Positions 15,578 through 23,154 of a stretch of 48,861 nucleotides of DNA are shown here, piece after piece. The translations under genes were made by a program, and so were the position numbers. Under the pieces are notes generated by a model. That model was not told the DNA's origin and searched no databases. It saw only the letters and a program-made list of their open reading frames with translations. Where the stretch lies: contig JAEWBE010000068.1 of assembly GCA_023391275.1 (NCBI GenBank), positions 1 to 48,861 on the forward strand. The letters are read 5' to 3'. Position 1 is the stretch's first letter; each line of letters begins with the position of its first letter. This DNA comes from Bacillota bacterium (GTDB lineage Bacteria; Bacillota; Clostridia; Oscillospirales; Acutalibacteraceae).

Positions 15578-16480
15578 TTACCGATCAAGAATTCTGGCCG
15601 GGTTTTCCGCAAGCATCTTGCGGATTTGCACCTCGCCCACGCCTTTTGCGCGAAGCAGGGGCACGAAATAGCCCAGCACGGCGGTGTACCCGCGTCCGCC
15701 ATAGTGAATAAGGTAAGTTTGCTTGGAAACATCTTCGGAAAGCAGCAAATGGTCTTCCCATCCGGCTTCGAGCAAACGCATCAAAACTTCCGCACGCGTT
15801 TCGTCGGAAAGATAGTTGTTTTTTCCAACCGTGTCAAATGCCAGATTCACTCCGGCCCTCAGCATCTCAGTCTGGTAATCCGCGTCCGCCGTTAAATCGG
15901 TATGCCCGATAACAAGTTTGTCCGGAGCCATTCCCTGCCCCAGCATTAAATCAATCTGTTCCAAGCCGAGCAGACCCATGTCACAATGAGTAAACACCGC
16001 CGCGTTGGTCTGTTTGGAAGCTCTCGCCGCCGCAGTCAGAACCTTTTGTTCGCTGGGGTAAATTTTCTCCGAAGAAGCAACTTCTCCGATTGCTCCGGCC
16101 TTGATATCGGTTCCGTCTATTCCAACGGTAATTTCTTTTACAAAAAAGTCTTCCACCTGCTCCACCGATGCCTTTTGCAACCAGTCGCTGTGATAGTCTT
16201 TCAAATAGAAACCGGTAGAAGTGATAATATTGACTCCGGTTCTCTTCGACAGTTCGCGAAGCCCTTCCGAATTTCGTCCCATGTCGACAGTGGTAACCTC
16301 AATGACCGAGCGGCACCCCATTTCGATTGCCGGCTTCAATTCACCGGATATCAGCTCCAGATCGTCAATGACAGAGACCTCATCATGCCTGACCGGTCTC
16401 AAATCCAGCAATAAATGTTCATGACTCATAGTGACGCCAAGTTCTTCTTTTGTAATGATTCCACGAACCGTTTGTATCAT
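15578..16480 (-). CDS. php: Php, phosphotriesterase-homology protein (amidohydrolase superfamily)
   Basis: The 300-residue TIM-barrel metallohydrolase has the strand-1 HxH motif MSHEHLLLD (His20, His22), GAIGEV with Glu133 at the bridging position usually held by carboxylated Lys, THCDMG (His165), GHTD (His193), and SEDVS near residue 252. Glu at the bridge marks the PHP branch rather than organophosphate hydrolases; related proteins include lactonases. The ATG at 16480 has AAAGGAA upstream and gives the family N-terminus, so an 8-residue longer frame is rejected. True substrate unknown. Confidence 0.88.
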   Translation of the reverse strand: MIQTVRGIITKEELGVTMSHEHLLLDLRPVRHDEVSVIDDLELISGELKPAIEMGCRSVIEVTTVDMGRNSEGLRELSKRTGVNIITSTGFYLKDYHSDWLQKASVEQVEDFFVKEITVGIDGTDIKAGAIGEVASSEKIYPSEQKVLTAAARASKQTNAAVFTHCDMGLLGLEQIDLMLGQGMAPDKLVIGHTDLTADADYQTEMLRAGVNLAFDTVGKNNYLSDETRAEVLMRLLEAGWEDHLLLSEDVSKQTYLIHYGGRGYTAVLGYFVPLLRAKGVGEVQIRKMLAENPARILDR

Positions 16481-16507
16481 TTTATATTCCTTTCTGCAAA
16501 ACAACCC

Positions 16508-16539
16508 GGCAAAATTGCGGAGCTCTCCGCAATTTTGCC
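16508..16539 (-). repeat. Intercistronic hairpin between yhfT and php
   Basis: GGCAAAATTGCGGAG and its exact complement flank a two-base CT centre, a very stable 15-bp inverted repeat in the 95-base gap after yhfT. No T-run follows. Likely a transcript-stability or attenuation element. Confidence 0.6.
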
Positions 16540-16575
16540 CAGATTGCCTGTCGATTGCTTACATTGCTTTGCTTT

Positions 16576-17880
16576 TTATTTGATAGGCACAAACAGCCCA
16601 ACATAGTACAACAGATTCAGGATAACGCCGGTCGTGATCGCTGCCGCCGGACCGATCGCCATCTTCATGATGCGTTTTCCTGTCATTTCGTTGATAAAAT
16701 AAATCATAGCCGCAATAAAGAATCCGGTGTATCCGCCCATTTTAACAACAGCGTTAATGGAACCGATGATCAGCGCAAACTCCATCACGGTTGTCATTGC
16801 CGTGCGGATATTATCGGAAGCGTCACGGATGGACGGGAATTTGCCAAGGAATTTACCGACCCAGCCAAGGAGCAAAACTTCCAACAGGATGACAACGGCA
16901 CCGCCGATGGCCGCAAAAACCGGATTCGGCATCAGATAGCCGACGCAGTAAACGAAGGTAAACCCGGCAACACCGTAAACGCCGGTCGTAATCGCGGTTG
17001 TCGCAATTAACGGAATGAAACCGAGGCCTCTCATAAATTCGGAAAGAGCCGCCTGCTGAATCAGGCCGGAAGATGTGGCAGGATCTGTCGACTTATAAGC
17101 TTTGGCCAGCGTATAGATGGAAACCTCCGAACCGCCAAAAATATGTATATTGCAGGCCACGGCAATCAAGGCTCCGCTAATCATCAGGAAAACAATATTT
17201 TTCCGGATTCTGGCTGTGCGCATGGAGAAAACGTTTTCTTCCTCTTCACCGGTGTGCTTCAGCTTGCTGTCCTGTGCAACCGCGAAGCCGATAAGAAGTA
17301 CGATACCCACAAACATTTCCATAGCGTCCGCAGAAAGGGATGGGGCAAATTTTGTAAGCAGAATGCGAACAGCAAAAGTGATTACAGTAGAAATAATACC
17401 TTTTTTCGCATTGAACTGCATGAAAATCGCTACCAGCGGGAACAGTGCAAAACAGGAAACGACCGGGTTGCTGATTTCCCCCATAGCCCCGATGAAATTC
17501 ACCGGCAGACCGGTCAGAACCGTATTGATGAAGCCCAAGGCTGTAAGAGTCAGGGCGCCCCAAATACCGCCGAGAATCGGCGCGAGCCATTTCTTGGGGG
17601 AAATAATTCCCAGAATATCCGTGGTCAGGAACAGCAGCCACGGGTTCAAAAGTCCGGTTGCCACGGTATGCGCGATACCGACAGACGCGATAAACCCTAC
17701 GCTCAGGCCGAATGCAATACTCCCGAGTTCGGGACGCTTCATCCGCCCCTCAATGTATTCCGGAATGACGGGACGAAGCCCGTCGTGGAATACCGCCATA
17801 CCCATGTGAGAAAGGAATGCCGTAAATGCGCACAGTATGATTACCACTGTAAAATTCAGTACCGAAAAATCCCCTGTCAT
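16576..17880 (-). CDS. yhfT: YhfT-like multi-spanning membrane transport protein
   Basis: The 434-residue, highly hydrophobic protein has roughly ten or more predicted membrane segments and matches the length of E. coli YhfT, a putative inner-membrane transporter of unknown substrate. Recognisable blocks are GMAVFHDGLRPVIPEYIEGR near the N-terminus and MTGKRIMKMAIGPAAAITTG near the C-terminus. GGAGGAAAG precedes the ATG at 17880. It lies between yhfU and php. As the only transporter in the cluster it presumably imports the substrate handled by the PLP enzymes and the hydrolase. Confidence 0.85.
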   Translation of the reverse strand: MTGDFSVLNFTVVIILCAFTAFLSHMGMAVFHDGLRPVIPEYIEGRMKRPELGSIAFGLSVGFIASVGIAHTVATGLLNPWLLFLTTDILGIISPKKWLAPILGGIWGALTLTALGFINTVLTGLPVNFIGAMGEISNPVVSCFALFPLVAIFMQFNAKKGIISTVITFAVRILLTKFAPSLSADAMEMFVGIVLLIGFAVAQDSKLKHTGEEEENVFSMRTARIRKNIVFLMISGALIAVACNIHIFGGSEVSIYTLAKAYKSTDPATSSGLIQQAALSEFMRGLGFIPLIATTAITTGVYGVAGFTFVYCVGYLMPNPVFAAIGGAVVILLEVLLLGWVGKFLGKFPSIRDASDNIRTAMTTVMEFALIIGSINAVVKMGGYTGFFIAAMIYFINEMTGKRIMKMAIGPAAAITTGVILNLLYYVGLFVPIK

Positions 17881-17913
17881 AATGTCTTTCCTCCTTAATA
17901 TTTTGGTTCTGTG

Positions 17914-18279
17914 TTATGCCCCGCTTTTTTCCAACAATGCTTCGACTAATAATGGGACGGTTTTCTCAATGCTTTCCACCGACATCCCAAAAGCGATTTT
18001 GCCCTCATTCACAAACTTTGCCACATTCTCTTTCTTTACAACCTGCCCGTTTTTTGCCACCGTGCAGCACTTGGCGTACCCGATCATACCGATCAGAATT
18101 GATATTGCCGCCCCACCGCCGCTCTCGCAAGCGCCGAAATAATAATCCACCTCCCCTTTTTTCAGCATTGATACAGCGCCTATGTCTGTAGTAATCACGG
18201 TTTCGATTTTTCCCCCGGAAATTTTTTCAACCGCAGCCGCTGTGACATTTTTACTCAGTCCGCCGATTGCAATTTTCAT
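17914..18279 (-). CDS. yhfU: YhfU-like DUF2620 protein
   Basis: The 121-residue protein begins MKIAIGGLSKNVTAAAVEKI and contains TTDIGAVSMLKKGEVDYYFG and a GGGAAISILIGMIGYAKC glycine-rich segment, a DUF2620 pattern. The fold may be Rossmann-like, with a nucleotide or phosphate loop, but function is unknown. It always accompanies YhfT-type transporters in clusters I know of, so it may be a transporter accessory or sensor (inference). AAAGGGTG lies about 9 bases before the ATG. Confidence 0.8.
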   Translation of the reverse strand: MKIAIGGLSKNVTAAAVEKISGGKIETVITTDIGAVSMLKKGEVDYYFGACESGGGAAISILIGMIGYAKCCTVAKNGQVVKKENVAKFVNEGKIAFGMSVESIEKTVPLLVEALLEKSGA

Positions 18280-18299
18280 TTACACGAACACCCTTTCTT

Positions 18300-18656
18300 T
18301 TAATTGGTTGCCAAAGTATTGCAGATATGAACCAGCAGAAATTCCTGTTCGATATCCGGCAGCTTACAGACCATTTCCTGTTTTACCTGATCCAATATTG
18401 CAAGTGCGGTGGGATAGGAAGGTTCCTCCTCTGCCTGCCTTAAAACCTCACGACCCAAGGGTTCAATTTCTTCACCGGACTTTAGCCGGTTAATCGCCGC
18501 GCCAATATGGGTTATCATAACTCCGCCGTTTTCTTCCGTCAGGTCAAACTGAAAATCCTCATGAAAAATTTTAACAATCCTTAGCAGATCAGCGTAAGCC
18601 GCATTGTCGATCATCGCACATTCTTTCATCAGGTTAATTCGCTCCATTATATCCAT
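18300..18656 (-). CDS. yhfY: YhfY-like single PRD-domain protein
   Basis: The 118-residue protein consists of one PTS-regulation domain: HEDFQFDLTEENGGVMITHI with conserved His50, and a second conserved His at 110 (LLVHICNTL). PRDs are phosphorylated on histidines by HPr or EIIB and normally sit in antiterminators or activators; here the domain stands alone. It is next to the DNA-binding regulator yhfZ, and the same operon ends with an HPr-like gene. A phosphorylation-sensing partner for YhfZ is a reasonable inference. AAGGAAC precedes the ATG. Confidence 0.8.
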   Translation of the reverse strand: MDIMERINLMKECAMIDNAAYADLLRIVKIFHEDFQFDLTEENGGVMITHIGAAINRLKSGEEIEPLGREVLRQAEEEPSYPTALAILDQVKQEMVCKLPDIEQEFLLVHICNTLATN

Positions 18657-18673
18657 CGTTGCCTGTTCCTTTT

Positions 18674-19594
18674 TTAGTATTTCGGTAATATTTCACCGTC
18701 AATCACGCTTTTTTGGACCTCGAGAACCTTTTCCTTCTCCAACATCTGACGGATAATCTGGCAAATCCTCAGATTGTCCTTTTTACAAACGATTACTGCT
18801 TCCGTGTCGACAATATTGATCTTCTTTTCATCCAGAGTTTTAAAACGGAGATGGTTTCCCGTAAGATCTATGTCTTCCAGATTCCACACGGCGGCGTCGA
18901 TTTTTCCTGTGGAGAGGAACGGCACTATTTGGCTGTAAATCAACGGAACGTACTCGACCTGCCTCTCTGCAAAAAAAGACTGCGTCAGCATCTTTTGGTC
19001 CACAGAGGAATAGTCGATTCCAACCCTGCAATTTTCGAAATTCTCCTTGCAGTCCTCCCGTGTCAGCAAAACGTGCTTTCCAACGTAGGTGAACCTACCG
19101 AAATTCTCGAGCACAGAGATGTTCTCTCCCCGCTCGACATAATATTGAGCGGTAAGCTGGGACATCACCGCAAAATCATAACGGCCTTCCAAAAGCCCGT
19201 TCAGGCGATAGTTAGAGCCATGCATAAAGGCAAGTGCCACGCTCAGCCCTTTGTCCTGCAAAGAGGTGTACAGTCCCGTTGCCAGCCCCTCGTATTTTTT
19301 GGAATAAGGGAGTGGCATAACACCTACTATCGTCTTAATTCCCGAAAGCTCCAGCAGCTTTGGCCGGTCAATCTCCGTTACGAAAGTACCCATGTGGCCC
19401 CGCGGCTGAAATGCAATCGCCCCATCTTCCTGCAACAGATTCAGCGCGGCCTGAATAGTTCCCCGCGAAATTTTGTACTCCACGGTCAGTTCTTCAATCG
19501 TAGAAATCCGGTCACCGATTTGCAGCGGAATAAACCTGCCTGCCAGCGTCTGGACAATGATTCCGACCTTTTGCATTAATTTGCCCGCCTGCAA
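18674..19594 (-). CDS. yhfZ: YhfZ-like GntR-type transcriptional regulator
   Basis: The 306-residue protein has an N-terminal winged helix (GDRISTIEELTVEYKISRGT, about 27-46, then AALNLLQEDGAI) and a C-terminal domain that looks like a periplasmic-binding-protein fold (GIKTIVGVMPLPYSKKYEGL, and DYSSVDQ and AAVWNLEDID segments), as in YhfZ. Such a domain would bind a small-molecule effector. The start is TTG at 19594, fitting the strong AGGAGGTGA eight bases upstream. It is the promoter-proximal gene of the yhf operon and probably autoregulates it through the palindrome at 19636-19657. Confidence 0.85.
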   Translation of the reverse strand: MQAGKLMQKVGIIVQTLAGRFIPLQIGDRISTIEELTVEYKISRGTIQAALNLLQEDGAIAFQPRGHMGTFVTEIDRPKLLELSGIKTIVGVMPLPYSKKYEGLATGLYTSLQDKGLSVALAFMHGSNYRLNGLLEGRYDFAVMSQLTAQYYVERGENISVLENFGRFTYVGKHVLLTREDCKENFENCRVGIDYSSVDQKMLTQSFFAERQVEYVPLIYSQIVPFLSTGKIDAAVWNLEDIDLTGNHLRFKTLDEKKINIVDTEAVIVCKKDNLRICQIIRQMLEKEKVLEVQKSVIDGEILPKY

Positions 19595-19635
19595 AATATC
19601 ACCTCCTTCGTTATGAACCGTACTGAAAGCTTCTT

Positions 19636-19657
19636 AATGTACATTATTTCGTACATT
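19636..19657. promoter_or_regulatory. Candidate YhfZ operator
   Basis: AATGTAC and GTACATT form an inverted repeat separated by 8 bases. GntR-type regulators commonly bind TnGTnnnACnA-like palindromes. It lies between the predicted -10 element and the yhfZ start, so occupancy would block transcription. Confidence 0.55.
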
Positions 19658-19663
19658 GGATTT

Positions 19664-19672
19664 ATTATAGCA
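19664..19672 (-). promoter_or_regulatory. Extended -10 promoter of the yhf operon
   Basis: On the minus strand TGC-TATAAT (19672-19664) is a perfect extended -10 element about 70 bases upstream of the yhfZ start. No good -35 hexamer is present at the usual distance, as expected for extended -10 promoters. Confidence 0.55.
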
Positions 19673-20276
19673 TCTTTCTTTAGCAATATCCATTGTCATA
19701 TAATTCAAATCAAAAAGTCTATTTTTATACAATATAAACATATTAAATTAAAATATTTCCTGTTATATCGTGAATTTCAATATTTTTTGAAAGTGAAATC
19801 ACTTGCAAAATATATTTTATTTTGTATATTCAATGTATATTTCCCCTTGATTCCACGCGTGTTTTTCTTTTAGCTTTCCATTTTTTATACATTCAACCAA
19901 TCAAAATCAAGTCTGTTTTTTACGGTTCAGAATAAAATAACCGTTATATACTGCCATGTTTGTCAGGGATATTTTTAATTGACGGAAATATTTTGCGAAA
20001 GTCAATTACCGTCGATAAAAGCCAATGGTTTGACTTTAAGGCGAAAGCCCCCAAAGAATAAAGGACGCCGCTTAAATTTGAGCTGCCCTCAAAAGTTAGA
20101 CCGTATGGTATATGTACCGCCCCATTTTGTGCGGACAGCACAAAAGCGCCTCAATGCAGGATATTCAGTTTTAAACGGACTTATGCAGAGCCGCTGCGCC
20201 ACTCCTCGCTGAAACATGCCGGCGACATGTTTTCTTTACGCTCAGACCCTTTCGGGTTCAGATCCCCAGCAGGACG
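19673..20276. other. AT-rich then degenerate intergenic region
   Basis: The first 250 bases are very AT-rich with no credible gene. An 86-residue plus-strand frame at 19613-19873 has no ribosome site or recognisable motif. The second half (about 19980-20270) has higher GC and short open frames on both strands that I cannot assign. It ends at the tRNA-Lys terminator. Confidence 0.5.
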
Positions 20277-20309
20277 AAAAAAGCAGGTATGACCTTTTGA
20301 TCATACCTG
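20277..20309 (-). terminator. Rho-independent terminator downstream of the tRNA-Lys half
   Basis: CAGGTATGA (20284-20292) pairs with TCATACCTG (20301-20309), and on the minus strand the stem is followed by six T residues. It lies just beyond the CCA end of the tRNA-Lys remnant, the normal place for a tRNA terminator. Confidence 0.75.
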
Positions 20310-20313
20310 TCTT

Positions 20314-20358
20314 TGGTGAACCATCGGGGATTTGAAACCCGGACACCTTGATTAAAAG
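20314..20358 (-). pseudogene. 3' half of tRNA-Lys(TTT), likely attachment-site remnant
   Basis: On the minus strand the sequence runs CTTTTAATCAAGG (anticodon loop with TTT, and the 3' anticodon stem), a variable loop, a T-arm with TTTCAAA, and an acceptor 3' strand ending CCA. The match to tRNA begins at the anticodon loop; the D-arm, 5' acceptor strand and 5' anticodon stem are replaced by unrelated DNA. The T-stem has one mispair, so the copy is decayed. Such anticodon-loop-to-CCA duplications are what tyrosine recombinases leave after inserting in a tRNA gene. DNA to the right (above 20358) would be the inserted side. Confidence 0.7.
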
Positions 20359-20399
20359 TTGAGATAAAATCCAGCAACCACGCTAAATCTTCGGCCTAA

Positions 20400-20451
20400 T
20401 ACAACACTTTTCGGCAGTTATACCCAATTAATGAACATTTTATAGAGTGCC
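20400..20451 (+). repeat. Copy 1 of a ~52-bp imperfect direct repeat
   Basis: The segment contains ACAACACTTTTCGGCAG and ends ACATTTTATAGAGTGCC. It closely resembles 48602-48654, which follows an integrase tail, in the same orientation. Position just inside the tRNA-Lys half suggests an integrase arm-binding region. Confidence 0.5.
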
Positions 20452-20593
20452 CTGTTTATTAGTTTTTAAGAGTATAAATGGACAATAGTTTGGTTAGTTG
20501 CCCCTTTTTTCGCAGAGTAATTAAACCTATGTTTGCTCGAGCTGCCTAAAGTTGTCGATTGCTGGTTTACTATGAAGTTCAAAAATCCTTTTC

Positions 20594-21103
20594 TTATTTT
20601 GAGGACGGTTCTACGATTTTAAGCCAGCTTTCCTTCGGGATTTTTACAACCGTGCAGTCATTTGCATAAGTACGCTGGGGAAGCGCTACTAAAATATTTA
20701 TGTATTCGTTTTCAATCGCAAACGGACCGCAGTGCCATACCCCGGAATCCATGACTACCAATGTGCCTTTTGGAATACGAAAGACTTCAAGATCAGAAAA
20801 TGGCATTACCCCATTTCCCGTTGCTGCTCCCACATGAATCAGGATGTCTCCATCCAAAGGAAGAATTGCTTCCCCTGTAAATGTATGATATTCCACTTCA
20901 TTGATGATTAACGGTCTTTTTTTAACTCTGGTGACAGAAAAACCGATATCAGTGCTGTTGCCTGTATGTAAGATTCCCATATCACGATAAAATTCGCAGG
21001 GTTCGCTGCCGAGGTGAGGGCCGTTTGGGGAGGTCATGTCTGCGAAGGTTCCATACTTTTTAAAGTCCTCAGCTGTTAACGCCTGTATTTTAACTTCTTC
21101 CAT
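20594..21103 (-). CDS. Ureidoglycolate lyase-family (AllA-like) cupin protein
   Basis: The 169-residue product follows the AllA layout: IQALTAEDFKKYGTFAD at the N-terminus, then a beta-barrel with HTFTGEAILPLDGD, LEVFRIPKGTLVVMDSGVWH and a C-terminal strand NILVALPQRTY. AllA releases urea from ureidoglycolate, but no purine-degradation gene is present here. In this sugar locus a related lyase or isomerase role on an acidic or keto intermediate is more likely (inference). AGGAGAA precedes the ATG. It is the last gene of the minus-strand operon. Confidence 0.7.
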   Translation of the reverse strand: MEEVKIQALTAEDFKKYGTFADMTSPNGPHLGSEPCEFYRDMGILHTGNSTDIGFSVTRVKKRPLIINEVEYHTFTGEAILPLDGDILIHVGAATGNGVMPFSDLEVFRIPKGTLVVMDSGVWHCGPFAIENEYINILVALPQRTYANDCTVVKIPKESWLKIVEPSSK

Positions 21104-21142
21104 AAGTAATTCTCCTAATTTATATGTTGAAAAATCTTTCTG

Positions 21143-21994
21143 TTACGCCCTGTTATTAACCATGCAGAGAAGAATCCATGACTTAACCGCTGCTTTGATT
21201 TTTTCTTTAACCGGCTTTATTACGTCCAGTGTGTACGGATTTTCGCCCAGACGATTCAATTCTTCCCTCATACTGTTCATATATGTGCAGTGGATAAGGG
21301 TTCCGACGTTTACCTTGTTAATACCGTTTTTGATTGCAAGCTTAACGTCTTGCTCCGGAATTCCGGTACCGCCATGGAGCACCTGCGGAATATCGCCCGC
21401 TTTATTTACTTCTTTCAGCCTTTCAAAATTGATTTCCGGCTTGCCCTGATAAAATCCGTGAGCCGTACCGATTCCAACCGCCAGGGAGTCCACTCCGGTC
21501 GCCTTCACCAGTTCAACAGCATCACTGACCTGTACCAGAAAATCTCCGCCCTTAAAGTCACCCTCAATGCCCTTTCCTTTGATTTTTCCGATTTCACCTT
21601 CCACATGCACGTTTCTTGCATGGGCGTAATCGACCACTTCTTTCACTTTTGCAATGTTCTCATCCAAATCATATTTGGACGCGTCAATCATAACGGAGGG
21701 ATAACCGTTGTCAATTGCCGCTTTGCACATATCAACGCTGAAGGAATGATCCAGATGATGGACAAGCGGAGTTTTTGCTTTTTCCATAGCCGCGCGTCCG
21801 ATTGCTCCGCAGATCTCAACGGAAATATCCGTTACGACCAAAGGATTCGAGGCGATCATTACAGGTGCGTTTTCTTCTTCCGCAGCTTCAACAATTGCGA
21901 GGAAATCCCAGATATCCGAGTAGTTAAAAGAGGGAATTGCATATCCGCCTTCATCTGCTTTCATTAAAAGTTCATGCAAAGTATGTCCGTTCAT
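21143..21994 (-). CDS. Class II (zinc) ketose-bisphosphate-type aldolase
   Basis: The 283-residue TIM-barrel protein has the family motifs VHHLDHSFS (catalytic Asp and zinc His), GEIGKIKG, a GTAHGF zinc-His segment and the HGGTGI phosphate/zinc loop. Family members (FbaA, GatY/KbaY, IolJ) cleave ketose-1-phosphates or bisphosphates to DHAP plus an aldehyde. GAAGGAG precedes the ATG. It lies between the ABC permease and the AllA-like gene. The C-terminus (ILLCMVNNRA) is unusual for the family and may be altered. A second, divergent class II aldolase lies at 28658-29500. Confidence 0.85.
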   Translation of the reverse strand: MNGHTLHELLMKADEGGYAIPSFNYSDIWDFLAIVEAAEEENAPVMIASNPLVVTDISVEICGAIGRAAMEKAKTPLVHHLDHSFSVDMCKAAIDNGYPSVMIDASKYDLDENIAKVKEVVDYAHARNVHVEGEIGKIKGKGIEGDFKGGDFLVQVSDAVELVKATGVDSLAVGIGTAHGFYQGKPEINFERLKEVNKAGDIPQVLHGGTGIPEQDVKLAIKNGINKVNVGTLIHCTYMNSMREELNRLGENPYTLDVIKPVKEKIKAAVKSWILLCMVNNRA

Positions 21995-22122
21995 AAAAAA
22001 TCTCCTTCAAAATTATATATTTTATCTTTATCAACGCTTGTACCATTCCCAAAAATCTGCATTACTCCGCGTACTTTTCACTATGTATCGTGTTCCTCAC
22101 GGAACAAAACAGAGGGGGCACT

Positions 22123-23127
22123 CTATTTTTGAGAATTATATTTGCGCATGTCAAGACCGACTGCAGTAACAATAATGACGCCTTTTACAATCAGCTGCCA
22201 GTAAGGGCTTACACCAATAAATGTAAGGCCGTAGCTGATAAGGCCAAATATAAATACGCCCGCAATCATTCCGGGGACTGTACCTACACCACCGTAATTT
22301 GATACACCGCCGACCACGCAGGCGGCAATCGCGTCGAATTCATACATATTCCCGTAATTGTTGGTTGCTCCGCCCGACTTCGCGCACTCAAGCACACCTG
22401 CCAGACCAAACAAAGCGGACCCGATTGCATAAACTGCGATGGTTGTCTTTTTTACTCTGATTCCTGATACATTTGCGGCCTCGATATTGCCGCCAATCGC
22501 ATAAATATTTCTGCCAAAACGTGTCATTTTCAGCACAAACCAAACGATCAGAAGAATTACGATCGCAATTAAAATAACAACCGGTATGAAGCCAATGTAT
22601 CCTGATCCAAGGTAAGTAAGTTCGCTTCGGATACCGCCGATTGGCTGGGAAGAGTTCGGCTTCATATCGAAGTACAGGGAATTAATTCCGTAAATCGCCA
22701 CCTGTGTACCCAGCGTTGCGATAAAAGAGGGAATGTTGAATTTTGCAATTAAAACGCCGTTAATAACTCCGAAAATCGTGCAGATTACAATTGCGGCAAA
22801 AATAGGAATAATGATGGGAAGTACCGGAAGATTCGGGAAAAATCTGCGGGAGTACTCCATTGTCTGCGACATGGATGCCGCAATAACAGCAGCCAAGCCG
22901 ACCGCTCTGCCGGCTCCCAGATCAACACCGCCTGCAATCAAAATAAACGCCATGCCACAGGCAATGATCAACCTTGTGGAATTCTGCAGCAACAGGTCGC
23001 GCAATACCCTTACGGAGAAAAAACTTGGGTTCATTACTGTGATTGTGATAATAAGTATGACGAGAACAAAATAAATAACGTTTTGAGTAATAAACCTACT
23101 TATGTTCTGAACTTTTTCCTTTTGCAT
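22123..23127 (-). CDS. Sugar ABC transporter permease (RbsC-like)
   Basis: The 334-residue membrane protein has the CUT2 permease signatures ILIAGGVDLGAGRAVGLA in the first half and CVVGGVSNYGGVGTVPGMI near the C-terminus, with about eight to ten membrane spans. GAGGTGA precedes the ATG at 23127. It lies 27 bases after the ATPase and shares an operon with the binding protein at 24757-25851. Substrate unknown, but the adjacent isomerase, kinase and aldolases imply a monosaccharide. Confidence 0.9.
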   Translation of the reverse strand: MQKEKVQNISRFITQNVIYFVLVILIITITVMNPSFFSVRVLRDLLLQNSTRLIIACGMAFILIAGGVDLGAGRAVGLAAVIAASMSQTMEYSRRFFPNLPVLPIIIPIFAAIVICTIFGVINGVLIAKFNIPSFIATLGTQVAIYGINSLYFDMKPNSSQPIGGIRSELTYLGSGYIGFIPVVILIAIVILLIVWFVLKMTRFGRNIYAIGGNIEAANVSGIRVKKTTIAVYAIGSALFGLAGVLECAKSGGATNNYGNMYEFDAIAACVVGGVSNYGGVGTVPGMIAGVFIFGLISYGLTFIGVSPYWQLIVKGVIIVTAVGLDMRKYNSQK

Positions 23128-23154
23128 AATTTCACCTCATAACGCGTTTAACGG

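Noticed and set aside
17117..17898. Two overlapping long plus-strand frames
   Set aside because: Both lie antisense to yhfT, a hydrophobic gene that commonly yields long antisense open frames.
19613..19873. 86-codon AT-rich plus-strand frame
   Set aside because: It overlaps the yhf promoter and operator, lacks a ribosome site, and composition is explained by AT-richness.
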